The translations under genes and the position numbers were made by a program. The notes below the pieces were generated by a model that ran no database searches, had not been told where the DNA came from, and worked only from the letters and a program-made list of their open reading frames with translations. Shown in pieces: positions 11,896 through 20,414 of a DNA stretch of 64,000 nt (the first letter of the stretch is position 1; each line of letters opens with the position of its first letter). The stretch is from Bdellovibrio sp. KM01 (GTDB lineage Bacteria > Bdellovibrionota > Bdellovibrionia > Bdellovibrionales > Bdellovibrionaceae): the NCBI RefSeq assembly GCF_013752535.1, contig NZ_CP058348.1:248001-312000 (forward strand), written 5' to 3'.

Positions 11896-12777
11896 ATGCT
11901 GAAAAGTCGTTTGGTTTTGAAAGCAAAAAAAATGGGAATAGTTCTGACTGGAACCGTTCTCGTTTTGTTTTCAGCAACAACGACTTTCGCATACAACGGA
12001 ACTGAAGCAGGAATGGCGGCGGGTGATAAAGCTCGCGAGCTTCAGGGAGTTGGGATCGAAGAAAAATTGGGCAAGAAGCTCGATTTGGGAATGAAGTTTA
12101 AGGACGAAACTGGCAAGGAAGTCGCACTGGGCGACTACTTTGACGGAAAACATCCCGTAATTATTTCGCCTGTGTATTTTTCTTGTCCTGGTTTGTGCAA
12201 CTTTCACCTGAACGGTCTGACAGATGCACTTAAAGTGATGGATAAGAATTGGACTGTTGGTGGCAAATTTAAAGTAGTCGCTATCAGTTTTGACTCGAAA
12301 GAGACGCCGGAAATCGCCGCTCATAAAAAAGAGCTTTATATGAAGCTTTATGATCGGCCGGGTTCCGAGTCGGGCTGGCACTTTTTGACCGGAAACGAGC
12401 AACAAGTAAGAGCTTTGACAGAGGCTATTGGATTTAAGTTCAGATGGGATGAAACTCAAAAGGAGTGGGCACATGCTTCAGCAGCAGTTGTCGCATCTCC
12501 TGAAGGCACGGTTTCTCGCTATCTTCCTGGGATTATGTTTAATCAGCAGGATATTAAGTTGGCTTTGAACGAAGCAACCGAAGGAAAGATCGGAAACTTT
12601 GTAGATAGCCTGGTGCTTTATTGTTTTCAGTATGATCCACACAAGAGCAAGTACTCGCTTGCCGCAGTTTCAATTATGAAAATGGGCGGGGGAGTGATGC
12701 TTCTGGTGATGGTTTTATGGTTATTGCCGCTTTATATTCGCTCTCGCAGAGCGAAGAAAAATGTGGCGGGGAGATAA
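11896..12777 (+). CDS. SCO1/SenC copper chaperone for the oxidase
   Basis: A 293-residue protein with a signal or anchor segment (about 13-31). The thioredoxin-like domain has Cys97-PGL-Cys101 (the CxxxC copper motif) and a histidine in EWAHASA, the third ligand. SCO proteins load copper into the CuA centre of subunit II, and the subunit II gene follows after 6 bp. Unlike typical SCO proteins of about 200 residues, this one continues into a second membrane segment near residue 265 and a basic tail. Confidence 0.9.
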   Translation: MLKSRLVLKAKKMGIVLTGTVLVLFSATTTFAYNGTEAGMAAGDKARELQGVGIEEKLGKKLDLGMKFKDETGKEVALGDYFDGKHPVIISPVYFSCPGLCNFHLNGLTDALKVMDKNWTVGGKFKVVAISFDSKETPEIAAHKKELYMKLYDRPGSESGWHFLTGNEQQVRALTEAIGFKFRWDETQKEWAHASAAVVASPEGTVSRYLPGIMFNQQDIKLALNEATEGKIGNFVDSLVLYCFQYDPHKSKYSLAAVSIMKMGGGVMLLVMVLWLLPLYIRSRRAKKNVAGR

Positions 12778-12783
12778 AGGTAC

Positions 12784-13740
12784 ATGATGTGGTTTAATAT
12801 TGCGAAGGCCCAATCCTTCATGCCAACGCAAGGAACCGAGATTGCCAAGCAGGTGGACAATCTTTACGGATTCTTGCTGATTACAAGTTTCATCGCCTGC
12901 GTGCTGGTTATCGGCGGGATGATTTACTTTGTACTTAAGTACAAGCGTAAGTCTGACAACGAAAAAACAGCATATATCTCTCACAACACAGCGTTGGAGT
13001 TCTTGTGGTCATTTATTCCACTTGTGATCTTCCTGGCGGTGTTCGCCTGGGGTTGGTACATTTACCACGGCATGAGAACTATGCCGAAAGACGCGTTAGA
13101 AATTAACGTTCTTGGTAAACAATGGGCTTGGGAAATCGAATACAAAAACGGTTTCAAAGCTGTGAACGAAGTCGTTGTTCCAGTGAATACAGACGTGAAG
13201 TTGCTTTTGACTTCTCAAGACGTAATCCACTCATTCTTCATCCCAAGCTTCCGTATTAAACAAGACGCCGTACCAGGTCGTTATACTGCTTTGTGGTTCC
13301 GCGCTGAAAAACTTGGTGAATTCCACGTTTTCTGTGCTGAGTACTGCGGTACTACTCACTCGGGTATGATCGGTAAAGTACGTGTTGTAACTCGTGCTGA
13401 GTTCGACAAGTACATGGAAGAAGGCCAAGAAGAAGGCCAATTGCCAATTGCTGAACGTGGTAAAAAACTTTTCGCGTTGAAAGCGTGCGCATCTTGCCAC
13501 GCTGTCGACAATCCTGCGGTAAAAGTTGGTCCATCATTGTTCCAGGTATTTGGTCACGAAGTTGACGTTGATGGCGGCGGAAAAGTTATCGCAGATGAAA
13601 ACTACATCCGCGAATCTATCCTTCAGCCAAATGCTAAAATCGTAAAAGGTTTCCCTAAAGGCGTTATGCCAACGTTCCAGGGTCAGATTAACGAAAACGA
13701 ACTTAACGCCCTTGTTGAGTACGTTAAGAGTTTGAAATAA
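12784..13740 (+). CDS. ctaC: cytochrome c oxidase subunit II with fused heme c domain
   Basis: A 318-residue subunit II. Two membrane segments lie in the first 100 residues. The cupredoxin domain binds CuA through the His of DVIHSFF, then FCAEYCGTTHSGM. A cytochrome c domain follows, with heme site CASCH near residue 236 and a late methionine in GVMPTF. This is the caa3 layout, in which soluble cytochrome c is built into the subunit. It receives electrons in the periplasm and passes them to subunit I. Confidence 0.96.
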   Translation: MMWFNIAKAQSFMPTQGTEIAKQVDNLYGFLLITSFIACVLVIGGMIYFVLKYKRKSDNEKTAYISHNTALEFLWSFIPLVIFLAVFAWGWYIYHGMRTMPKDALEINVLGKQWAWEIEYKNGFKAVNEVVVPVNTDVKLLLTSQDVIHSFFIPSFRIKQDAVPGRYTALWFRAEKLGEFHVFCAEYCGTTHSGMIGKVRVVTRAEFDKYMEEGQEEGQLPIAERGKKLFALKACASCHAVDNPAVKVGPSLFQVFGHEVDVDGGGKVIADENYIRESILQPNAKIVKGFPKGVMPTFQGQINENELNALVEYVKSLK

Positions 13741-13752
13741 GGAGTGCAGCTC

Positions 13753-15366
13753 ATGGGTAGTCATTCATCATCAGCTCACGGCGAAAATTATATTAATTGT
13801 GAAAAAGGCCTATGGTCTTGGTTAACTACGGTTGACCATAAACGTATCGGTCTTATGTACATGATTGCGGTTATGTTCTTCTTCTTTGTCGGCGGGGTTA
13901 TGGCCTTGCTTCTTCGTTTGGAACTTTTTGCTCCAAACGCGACAGCGGGTGTTGGGCAAGTTTTGAAAAACGGTGACGTTTACAATCAGGTACTGACTTA
14001 TCACGGTGCGATCATGGTCTTCATGGTTATCATCCCTGGTATCCCGGCCATCCTGGGTAACTTCTTCCTTCCAGTTCAATTGGGCGCAAAGGACGTGGCT
14101 TTCCCTAAAATCAACTTGGCTAGCTGGTACGTGTTCATGATTGGTGCTTTGATGGCAGTAGCGACTTTCTTCACTACTAAAATCGACACTGGTTGGACGT
14201 TCTACACTCCTTACTCCATCCGCACAGGAACTGCGACAGTTCTAATGGTTATCGCGGCTTTCGTAATGGGTATGTCTTCAATCCTGACGGGTTTGAATTT
14301 CATCGTAACTGTTCACAAACTAAGAGCTCCGGGCATGACAATGCACCGTATGCCTTTGTTCGTTTGGGCACTTTACTCAACTGCGATTCTGCAAATGCTT
14401 GCAACTCCGGTTTTGGGTATCACCTTGATGTTGTTGGCAGCGGAAAAAGTATTCGGTGTTGGTATCTTCGATCCGGCATTGGGCGGTGACCCGGTATTGT
14501 TCCAACATTTCTTCTGGTTCTACTCGCATCCAGCGGTTTACATCATGATCCTTCCAGCGATGGGTGTTGTGTCTGAATTGATCACAACGTTCTCTCGCAA
14601 AGTGATCTTCGGTTACACAGCGATCGCATACTCTTCTCTAGGTATCGCAGCGGTGTCCTTCTTCGTTTGGGGACATCACATGTTCGTATCTGGTCAGTCA
14701 GCAACTGCAGGTATCTTGTTCTCGTTCATCACGATGCTGGTTGGGGTTCCAACAGCGATCAAGATGTTCAACTGGGTGGCGACAATTTATAAAGGTTCTG
14801 TGAGCTTCGACTCCCCAATGTTGTTCGCTCTTGGTTTCTTGTTCTTGTTCGCAATCGGTGGTGTGACTGGTATCATGCTTGCGGTTCTTCCAATTGACGT
14901 TCACTTCCATGACACATACTTCGTGGTAGCCCATTTCCATTACGTGATGGTGGGTGGTACTTTGATGGCGTTGATGGGTGGCTTCTATTACTGGTTCCCG
15001 AAAATGTTCGGTAAGACTTTCAGCGAAGCAGCGGCTCGTATGTCTTTTGTGTTCATCTTCATCGGTTTCAACGTGACGTTCTTCCCTCAATTCATCTTGG
15101 GCGCGATGGGTATGCCACGTCGTTATTTCGACTACATCCCGAACTATGAACACTTGAATAAAGTGTCGACTGTAGGTTCGTGGTTGATCCTTACTGGTTT
15201 CTTGATCGGTCTTTACACGATTGTACAAGGTATCAGAAAAGGTGATAAAGCTCCGGCGAATCCTTGGGGCGGCAAAACTCTTGAGTGGCAGACGTCTTCT
15301 CCACCTCCACAATTTAACTTCGATGTTGAACCAGTAGTAACAGCGGGGCCTTATGAGTACAGATAA
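13753..15366 (+). CDS. ctaD: cytochrome c oxidase subunit I, A2-type
   Basis: A 537-residue, about 12-helix subunit. The ATG at 13753 follows AAGGAG; an earlier GTG falls within that site. Heme a and a3/CuB ligands are visible: YHGAIM, the SHPAVY block with the His-Tyr pair, WGHHMF and the FHYVMVGG block. The glutamate of the usual HPEVY motif is replaced by Ala, and YS precedes HP (FYSHPAVY), the mark of A2-type heme-copper oxidases, which route D-channel protons through Tyr/Ser. It reduces oxygen to water and pumps protons. Confidence 0.96.
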   Translation: MGSHSSSAHGENYINCEKGLWSWLTTVDHKRIGLMYMIAVMFFFFVGGVMALLLRLELFAPNATAGVGQVLKNGDVYNQVLTYHGAIMVFMVIIPGIPAILGNFFLPVQLGAKDVAFPKINLASWYVFMIGALMAVATFFTTKIDTGWTFYTPYSIRTGTATVLMVIAAFVMGMSSILTGLNFIVTVHKLRAPGMTMHRMPLFVWALYSTAILQMLATPVLGITLMLLAAEKVFGVGIFDPALGGDPVLFQHFFWFYSHPAVYIMILPAMGVVSELITTFSRKVIFGYTAIAYSSLGIAAVSFFVWGHHMFVSGQSATAGILFSFITMLVGVPTAIKMFNWVATIYKGSVSFDSPMLFALGFLFLFAIGGVTGIMLAVLPIDVHFHDTYFVVAHFHYVMVGGTLMALMGGFYYWFPKMFGKTFSEAAARMSFVFIFIGFNVTFFPQFILGAMGMPRRYFDYIPNYEHLNKVSTVGSWLILTGFLIGLYTIVQGIRKGDKAPANPWGGKTLEWQTSSPPPQFNFDVEPVVTAGPYEYR

Positions 15367-16015
15367 TGTAGCGAATCCACACGCAGCACATGTGTCGCAT
15401 CACTTTAAAGATGCGACTCAAGAATACGACAGCGGTAAGCAAGGTATTTGGTTGTTCATGGTTACCGAGATCCTTATGTTCGGCGCACTTTTGGTCGGCT
15501 ACGGGATCTTCCATGCTATTTATCCAGAGATGTTCGCTGAAGGTGCTAAACAGCTTGATTGGAAATTGGGTTTCATTAATACCCTGGTTCTAATCTTCTC
15601 TTCTTTCACAATGGCAATCTCGATTCAATTGATCCAGCGTAATCAAATCAAAAAGGCGGCGATGGCTTTGGCAATCACGATCCTTTGCGGTGCGATCTTC
15701 ATGGTCATCAAATACTTCGAGTGGACTCATAAATTCCACATGGGCTTCTATCCAGGTCGTTTCTTGGATATGGCTAAAACTGGTGCAGAACACGCGAACC
15801 TAGGTATGTACTTCGGTTTCTATTTCTGTATGACAGGTCTCCACGGTCTTCACGTGTTGATCGGTATGGGTTTGATCGCTTGGTTGTTGATCAGAACGAT
15901 TCGCGGTGATTTCCACTCTCAATACTGGATCCCAGTAGAAGGCGTTGGTATCTTCTGGCATATCGTCGATTTGATCTGGATCTTCCTATTCCCTCTTCTT
16001 TATCTGGTGGGTTAA
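15353..16015 (+). CDS. ctaE: cytochrome c oxidase subunit III
   Basis: A 220-residue membrane protein whose start lies 14 bp inside the end of subunit I. It has the short soluble N-terminus and five or so membrane helices of bacterial subunit III, with the family marks GLHGLHVLIG and the terminal YWHIVDLIWIF-type block (here FWHIVDLIWIF). Subunit III stabilises subunit I during turnover. Confidence 0.94.
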   Translation: MSTDNVANPHAAHVSHHFKDATQEYDSGKQGIWLFMVTEILMFGALLVGYGIFHAIYPEMFAEGAKQLDWKLGFINTLVLIFSSFTMAISIQLIQRNQIKKAAMALAITILCGAIFMVIKYFEWTHKFHMGFYPGRFLDMAKTGAEHANLGMYFGFYFCMTGLHGLHVLIGMGLIAWLLIRTIRGDFHSQYWIPVEGVGIFWHIVDLIWIFLFPLLYLVG

Positions 16016-16017
16016 CA

Positions 16018-16359
16018 ATGGCAGCAGCAAATAATCATAAACACGACCCTAACGTTCTTCATCCACACATCTCTCCAACTTCCATGTACTTGAAAGTTGC
16101 GGGGGCATTGTTTGCGCTAACTATCTTGACGGTAGTTGCGCATCAATTCCACGTGGCATTGGGTGCATTTGCAGCCGTCATCGCTTTCGCGATCGCAGCG
16201 GTAAAGGCAACTTTGGTTTTGTTGTACTTCATGCACTTGAAGGACGATAACAACATGAACCGTGTGATCTTCGCTTCTGGTTTCTTCTTTTTGCTAGTTC
16301 TTCTGTTCTTTAGCGTGATTGATATCCTGACTCGCGTTGCAGAAGTAAGTCCTCTATAA
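16018..16359 (+). CDS. ctaF: cytochrome c oxidase subunit IV-like protein
   Basis: A 113-residue protein with three membrane helices, starting two bases after subunit III. The block KATLVLLYFMHLKDD is typical of the small prokaryotic subunit IV of caa3 and bo3 oxidases. The His-rich, soluble first 20 residues are usual for the family. Its role is to assist assembly and stability. Confidence 0.9.
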   Translation: MAAANNHKHDPNVLHPHISPTSMYLKVAGALFALTILTVVAHQFHVALGAFAAVIAFAIAAVKATLVLLYFMHLKDDNNMNRVIFASGFFFLLVLLFFSVIDILTRVAEVSPL

Positions 16360-16363
16360 GACC

Positions 16364-17242
16364 GTGTTAAAGACTTACGCGGATCTTACTAAGTTTGGCA
16401 TAGTCGTGTTCTCCGTTCTTGCGGGATTGGCCGGCTATGCCACTGGTTTTCAAAGCGAAAATCCTTTCGACTGGAAAGCCATTCTTGAAACTCTTCTTGG
16501 AATCTATTTCTTAAGCTCGGGTTCTTTGGCCTTGAATCAAGTTCAAGACTATAAGCTCGATGCGAAAATGCCCCGAACAGCCAATCGTCCGATTCCTGCA
16601 GGTCGCCTAAAGCCAGCGGCGGCGGGCATTTTGTCTTTCTTCTTCTTGTTTGTGGGATTGCAGTTGTTGTTCACAGTGCAACCGATGGCAGGATTTGTTG
16701 GTTTGATCTGTGTCCTTTTCTATAACGGTCCTTACACTCTTTATCTTAAAAAGAAATGGGCGTACGGAGCGGTTCCGGGTGCAATCCCTGGTGCTTTGCC
16801 AGTGACGATCGGTTATGCGGCGGCCAACCCTGATATTTTTAATTCTGAATCGATCTACTTGTTCCTGATCATGTTCATCTGGCAAATGCCGCACTTCTGG
16901 GTGTTGGCTATTCGCTATAAAGATGACTATGCAGCAGGTGGTATCCCAGTTCTTCCAGTGGCTCGCGGAAACGAAAAGACTCTTCAGCAAATCGCTCTTT
17001 GGACCTTTGCTTATGTTGGGGTTGCTTTGGCAGCACCCTTGTTTGTTCATGCGAGCTGGCTTTACATCCTTTTGACTATTCCCTTCGTTTTCAAAGTTTT
17101 GCAGGAGCTTTACCGCTATTACAAATCTCACGGGACGGAACGTTGGTTGGCCTTTTTTATGTGGCTTAACGTGAGTATGCTGATTTTCATCATCATCCCG
17201 GTTATAGATAAATGGCACTTCCTGATCACTGAAAACAGATAA
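16364..17242 (+). CDS. ctaB: protoheme IX farnesyltransferase (heme O synthase)
   Basis: A 292-residue UbiA-type prenyltransferase with about nine membrane helices. It attaches farnesyl to heme b to make heme O, the first step to heme A. The first Mg-diphosphate motif is seen as NQVQDYKLDAKMPRTANRP, and the second as YKDDYAAGGIPVLP. The start is a GTG four bases after the subunit IV gene. It is the last gene of the oxidase operon. No ctaA (heme A synthase) gene is in the window, although an A-type oxidase would need one. Confidence 0.95.
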   Translation: MLKTYADLTKFGIVVFSVLAGLAGYATGFQSENPFDWKAILETLLGIYFLSSGSLALNQVQDYKLDAKMPRTANRPIPAGRLKPAAAGILSFFFLFVGLQLLFTVQPMAGFVGLICVLFYNGPYTLYLKKKWAYGAVPGAIPGALPVTIGYAAANPDIFNSESIYLFLIMFIWQMPHFWVLAIRYKDDYAAGGIPVLPVARGNEKTLQQIALWTFAYVGVALAAPLFVHASWLYILLTIPFVFKVLQELYRYYKSHGTERWLAFFMWLNVSMLIFIIIPVIDKWHFLITENR

Positions 17243-17243
17243 T

Positions 17244-17271
17244 AAAAAACCCGGTCTCCCGGGTTTTTTTA
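17244..17271. terminator. bidirectional terminator after the oxidase operon
   Basis: Perfect 11-bp arms at 17244-17254 and 17259-17269 with a TCTC loop and A/T tracts on both sides. It serves ctaB and the converging maiA. Confidence 0.9.
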
Positions 17272-17292
17272 TTTTGGCTGTCCAAGTTCGAA

Positions 17293-17952
17293 CTAGGGTT
17301 TGCGTAATTCTTCCGGTGTATCAATCTGCCGACTGAAGTGAGCCTTGATGAACATCGGGTGCTTATCTAAGTTATCGAAGATCTTCATCACAGTTGGATA
17401 CTTTGACAGGTCCATATGGAAGCGCTGGCAAGTGATGATCTGCGGATACAGAACGATATCAGCCATGGTGACTTCGTCGCCGAAGCAGTATTTCCCAGCG
17501 AATTCAGGCAATGTTTTTTCCAAAGCATCCAAACCTTGCATCACCCATTTTTGAACCCATTGGTCCTTTTGCTGTTGAGAATAGTCATGGGTTTCGCCCA
17601 GGTATTTCGTCACTTTCAAGTTTCCATAAGGGTGCATGGAGGCGTTAACGATCTCACAGACCTGACGAACGCGAGCGCGGTGATAGGGATCTTTCGGAAG
17701 GATCGAAGGTGAGGGATGAATCTCTTCCAGATATTCAAGGATCGCCATGGAATCTGGAATGATTTTATCATCGTGAATTAACGTCGGAATTCCGCCTAAG
17801 GGATTTAGTTTGCGATAGTCCGGGGAGTGCTGTTCATCCTTTAGTAAATTGATGGGCTTGTATTCAAAGGGGATATTTTTCAAGTGCAAGGCCACGCGGG
17901 CACGGAAGGATGTGGAGCTTCGAAAATAGTTGTAAAGCACGAACGAGGTCAT
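17293..17952 (-). CDS. maiA: maleylacetoacetate isomerase (zeta-class GST)
   Basis: A 219-residue zeta-class glutathione transferase, full family length. It turns maleylacetoacetate into fumarylacetoacetate in tyrosine breakdown. The N-terminal motif reads SSTSFRARVALHL against the usual SSCSxRVRIAL: the Ser pair that activates glutathione is kept, and the Cys is Thr. Further on are GGIPTLIHDD, the DSMAILEYLEE glutathione-binding block, and the C-terminal helical domain with GDEVTMADIVLYPQ. fahA and hmgA lie within 10 kb, which supports the assignment. Confidence 0.9.
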   Translation of the reverse strand: MTSFVLYNYFRSSTSFRARVALHLKNIPFEYKPINLLKDEQHSPDYRKLNPLGGIPTLIHDDKIIPDSMAILEYLEEIHPSPSILPKDPYHRARVRQVCEIVNASMHPYGNLKVTKYLGETHDYSQQQKDQWVQKWVMQGLDALEKTLPEFAGKYCFGDEVTMADIVLYPQIITCQRFHMDLSKYPTVMKIFDNLDKHPMFIKAHFSRQIDTPEELRKP

Positions 17953-18012
17953 ATACTAACTCCTGTTGAGGCGCATAATTAACAACTCAGATTCTCATCA
18001 AAGGGCGTTTTA

Positions 18013-18738
18013 ATGCCAAGCAGATTTATCTTTTCGTTACGCTTTTCCTCAAAGGTAATGGTTAAGCTTGCGAAGTTGTCTCTTGCCATGGTTTTGTTCA
18101 TGAGTCTTTTCAGACTGAACCTATTCTTTTTATCTGCGTTCGCCAAAGTTGAACACGCTACATTTTTAGAAATCGTTCAGTCTTTTGTGGCGGGCTTCCG
18201 TTTTGATATCCTGATTTTTGGTTTCTTATTGCTGCCGATTTATTTCGTTTTGATGATTCAGGCGATTTCAGAAAAGTGGCCGAATTGGATTTTCGTTCTT
18301 TATAAAATCTATTTTGCGATCATTTGGTTTATCATCTGCTTGATGTCTTTCGTCGACTTCTTTACTTATGCGCACCATGGCCGTCGCATGAGATTTGCGG
18401 AGTATTCCAGTTGGACGCCGGATCTGACCTGGGAGCAGATGCATGCCTTGCAAACCAATCAAGTGATCTTCTTTACGATCAGCACAGTAATTCTGTTTTC
18501 TTTGGGTTACATGATGATCCGAGGCATGCAGTTCGGTCAGTGGAAGGATGAGTATTCTCCTCAAAAAGGATCCTATGGAGAGATGGCATTGCGCATCGTA
18601 TTGCCTTTGCTTCTGATTGTTTTAGCAGCGCGTGGCACCGTGGAACCTCATCACTTGGCTTTAGAACACAGCCAGGTTTCTAATATTCCCGCCCTCAATG
18701 AAATGGCTCTGAATGCCGTTTGGTGTTTTGATAAATAG
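18013..18738 (+). CDS. membrane domain resembling the N-terminus of LTA synthase-like sulfatases
   Basis: A 241-residue protein with five likely membrane helices. The sequence around FRFDILIFG, the ARGTVEPHHL block and the final NIPALNEMALNAVWCFDK match what normally joins the membrane part to the catalytic part of LtaS-like and other alkaline-phosphatase-superfamily membrane enzymes. The protein then stops, so no sulfatase domain is present, and none is encoded in the next 600 bases in any frame. It may be a truncated gene or a free-standing membrane module. Resemblance is by eye only. Confidence 0.5.
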   Translation: MPSRFIFSLRFSSKVMVKLAKLSLAMVLFMSLFRLNLFFLSAFAKVEHATFLEIVQSFVAGFRFDILIFGFLLLPIYFVLMIQAISEKWPNWIFVLYKIYFAIIWFIICLMSFVDFFTYAHHGRRMRFAEYSSWTPDLTWEQMHALQTNQVIFFTISTVILFSLGYMMIRGMQFGQWKDEYSPQKGSYGEMALRIVLPLLLIVLAARGTVEPHHLALEHSQVSNIPALNEMALNAVWCFDK

Positions 18739-18743
18739 AAAAA

Positions 18744-18767
18744 CTTGTGGGAGACTATGCCCACAAG
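18744..18767 (+). promoter_or_regulatory. hairpin overlapping the ribosome binding site of the next gene
   Basis: Perfect 8-bp arms CTTGTGGG (18744-18751) and CCCACAAG (18760-18767). The second arm includes the first bases of AAGGAG at 18765-18770, the ribosome binding site of the ATG at 18776. There is no T-tract. When folded it would partly hide that site. Confidence 0.5.
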
Positions 18768-18775
18768 GAGTTCTT

Positions 18776-19345
18776 ATGAAAAAACTGGCACTGTCTTTAC
18801 TTGTCGTTTCAGGTCTTTTCTCTTCTGCAGCTTTCGCTGGTCTTAATTATGGAATCGAAGCGGGTATGCGCAGTCAATCTGGTGATACTGATGCAGCTGG
18901 TGGATCCACTGATTCTCAAACAGCTATGCAAGTGGGTATGTTCGGTATCATGCCGATCGCTAACGCCTGGAACATCCGCACTGGTTTGCTTTACACGCAA
19001 CGTCCTTTGACTGAAAAGAATAGCGGCGTAGAAAACAAAATCGATATGAACTATGTCGATATCCCTTTCAATATCATGTACAAATTCGAAGATTATGCGG
19101 GCGTGTATCTGGGCGTGAATCTTGCGATCAACATGGATAAAAAATGTAGTGCTACTGGATGTACAATGGGCGATGTCACTTCTCCATTGATTCCACTGGT
19201 GGTGGGTGCAGCCTTTAAATTTTCTCCAAATTTCGGTGTGAATGTTTACTTTGAAAGTGCCAGCGGAAAAGTTGTCACTGTAAATAATCACGATCTTAAA
19301 AATTACCGCGCAATTGGCGCGAACTTGCTACTGACTTTTGACTAA
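18776..19345 (+). CDS. small outer-membrane beta-barrel protein
   Basis: A 189-residue protein with a signal peptide ending AFA-G. The mature part alternates short amphipathic strands (for example NIRTGLLYTQRPL, YAGVYLGVNLAI, NFGVNVYFESASG) and ends LLLTFD, as in eight-stranded barrels of the OmpA/PorT-like type. Two cysteines near residues 126 and 131 sit in a predicted loop. No transport or binding role can be read from it. AAGGAG precedes the ATG, inside a hairpin. Confidence 0.7.
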   Translation: MKKLALSLLVVSGLFSSAAFAGLNYGIEAGMRSQSGDTDAAGGSTDSQTAMQVGMFGIMPIANAWNIRTGLLYTQRPLTEKNSGVENKIDMNYVDIPFNIMYKFEDYAGVYLGVNLAINMDKKCSATGCTMGDVTSPLIPLVVGAAFKFSPNFGVNVYFESASGKVVTVNNHDLKNYRAIGANLLLTFD

Positions 19346-19354
19346 GGATATTTT

Positions 19355-20335
19355 GTGAAATTAGGTTCTCTGAAATCAGCTCAAAGTTTGGACGGTGATC
19401 TGTGCGTGATCAGCCGTGATTTGAAAACAGCGGTGAAAGCGACTCATATCGCTCCGAACTTGCGCGAGGCTATGGAAAAATGGTCTGCGAAAGAAGCTGA
19501 TTTGAAAAAGTTGTACAGTGATCTGAACGAAGGCAAAGCATCTGCTGCTTTCCCGGTGAATGAAAAGGATTTCCATTCTGCATTGCCAAGAACCTGGTTG
19601 TTTGCGGATGGATCGGCTTTCATCTATCACATCAAACTTGTGCGTAAGGCTCGTAATGCTCCATTGCCAGAAACATTGTCGACAGTGCCTTTGATGTATC
19701 AAGGGGAGTGCGGTCAGTTCCTGGCGCCGACCGAAGACATTCCTCAGCGTGATTTTGCGCATGGAACTGACTTTGAGGGTGAAGTGGGCGTGATTACCGA
19801 CTTTGTTCCCATGGGTGTTACTCCTGAAGAAGCTTTAAAACACATCAAACTTTTTGTGTTGATCAACGACGTTTCCTTGCGTGGTTTGATCCCTGAGGAG
19901 CTTGCCGGTGGCTTTGGTTTCTTCCAAAGTAAACCAGCTTCCGCGCTTTCTCCATTTGCTGTAACTGCAGATGAATTGGCAGAGGGATACAAAGATGGCC
20001 GTGTTCATTTGCCCCTGGATGTGACTTACAACGGTGAGTTCTTTGGTAAAGCCAATGCGGGTGCGATGCACTTCCACTTTGGTCAATTGATTGCTCATGC
20101 AGCCAGAACACGCAACCTGCCTGCGGGTGCACTGATTGGCAGCGGTACGGTTTCCAATGAAGATCATTCAAAAGGTTCCAGCTGCTTGGCTGAAAAACGC
20201 ATGATTGAACAAATTGAAACAGGATCTATCAAAACGCCATTCATGAAGGCTGGCGATACGATTCAGATGCAGATGAATAATTCTAAAGGTGAAAATATCT
20301 TTGGGAAAATATCCCAGAAAGTTCGTTCCGTTTAA
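19355..20335 (+). CDS. fahA: fumarylacetoacetate hydrolase family protein
   Basis: A 326-residue enzyme starting with GTG. It should split fumarylacetoacetate into fumarate and acetoacetate, the last step of tyrosine breakdown. The metal-binding acidic block is seen as DFEGEVGVITD, followed by LINDVSLRG and the FFQSKPASALSPF loop, then SGTVSNED. It is shorter than animal FAH (about 420) but matches a common bacterial form. maiA and hmgA in the same 12 kb favour this over other FAH-superfamily hydrolases. Confidence 0.85.
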   Translation: MKLGSLKSAQSLDGDLCVISRDLKTAVKATHIAPNLREAMEKWSAKEADLKKLYSDLNEGKASAAFPVNEKDFHSALPRTWLFADGSAFIYHIKLVRKARNAPLPETLSTVPLMYQGECGQFLAPTEDIPQRDFAHGTDFEGEVGVITDFVPMGVTPEEALKHIKLFVLINDVSLRGLIPEELAGGFGFFQSKPASALSPFAVTADELAEGYKDGRVHLPLDVTYNGEFFGKANAGAMHFHFGQLIAHAARTRNLPAGALIGSGTVSNEDHSKGSSCLAEKRMIEQIETGSIKTPFMKAGDTIQMQMNNSKGENIFGKISQKVRSV

Positions 20336-20364
20336 AGAGCGAAATTTTAAAGCAGATATCAAAA

Positions 20365-20394
20365 AAAATGCCGGGGAGACCCGGCATTTTTTAT
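20365..20394. terminator. bidirectional terminator
   Basis: Perfect 11-bp arms at 20365-20375 and 20380-20390 with a GAGA loop, a left A-tract and a right T-tract. It lies between the converging fahA and sodC. Confidence 0.9.
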
Positions 20395-20414
20395 TCTAAT
20401 TTAGCTAGCCCAAA

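Noticed and set aside
14698-15312. Reverse frame antisense to ctaD
   Set aside because: Arg/His-rich shadow of a membrane protein gene; no motif or ribosome binding site.
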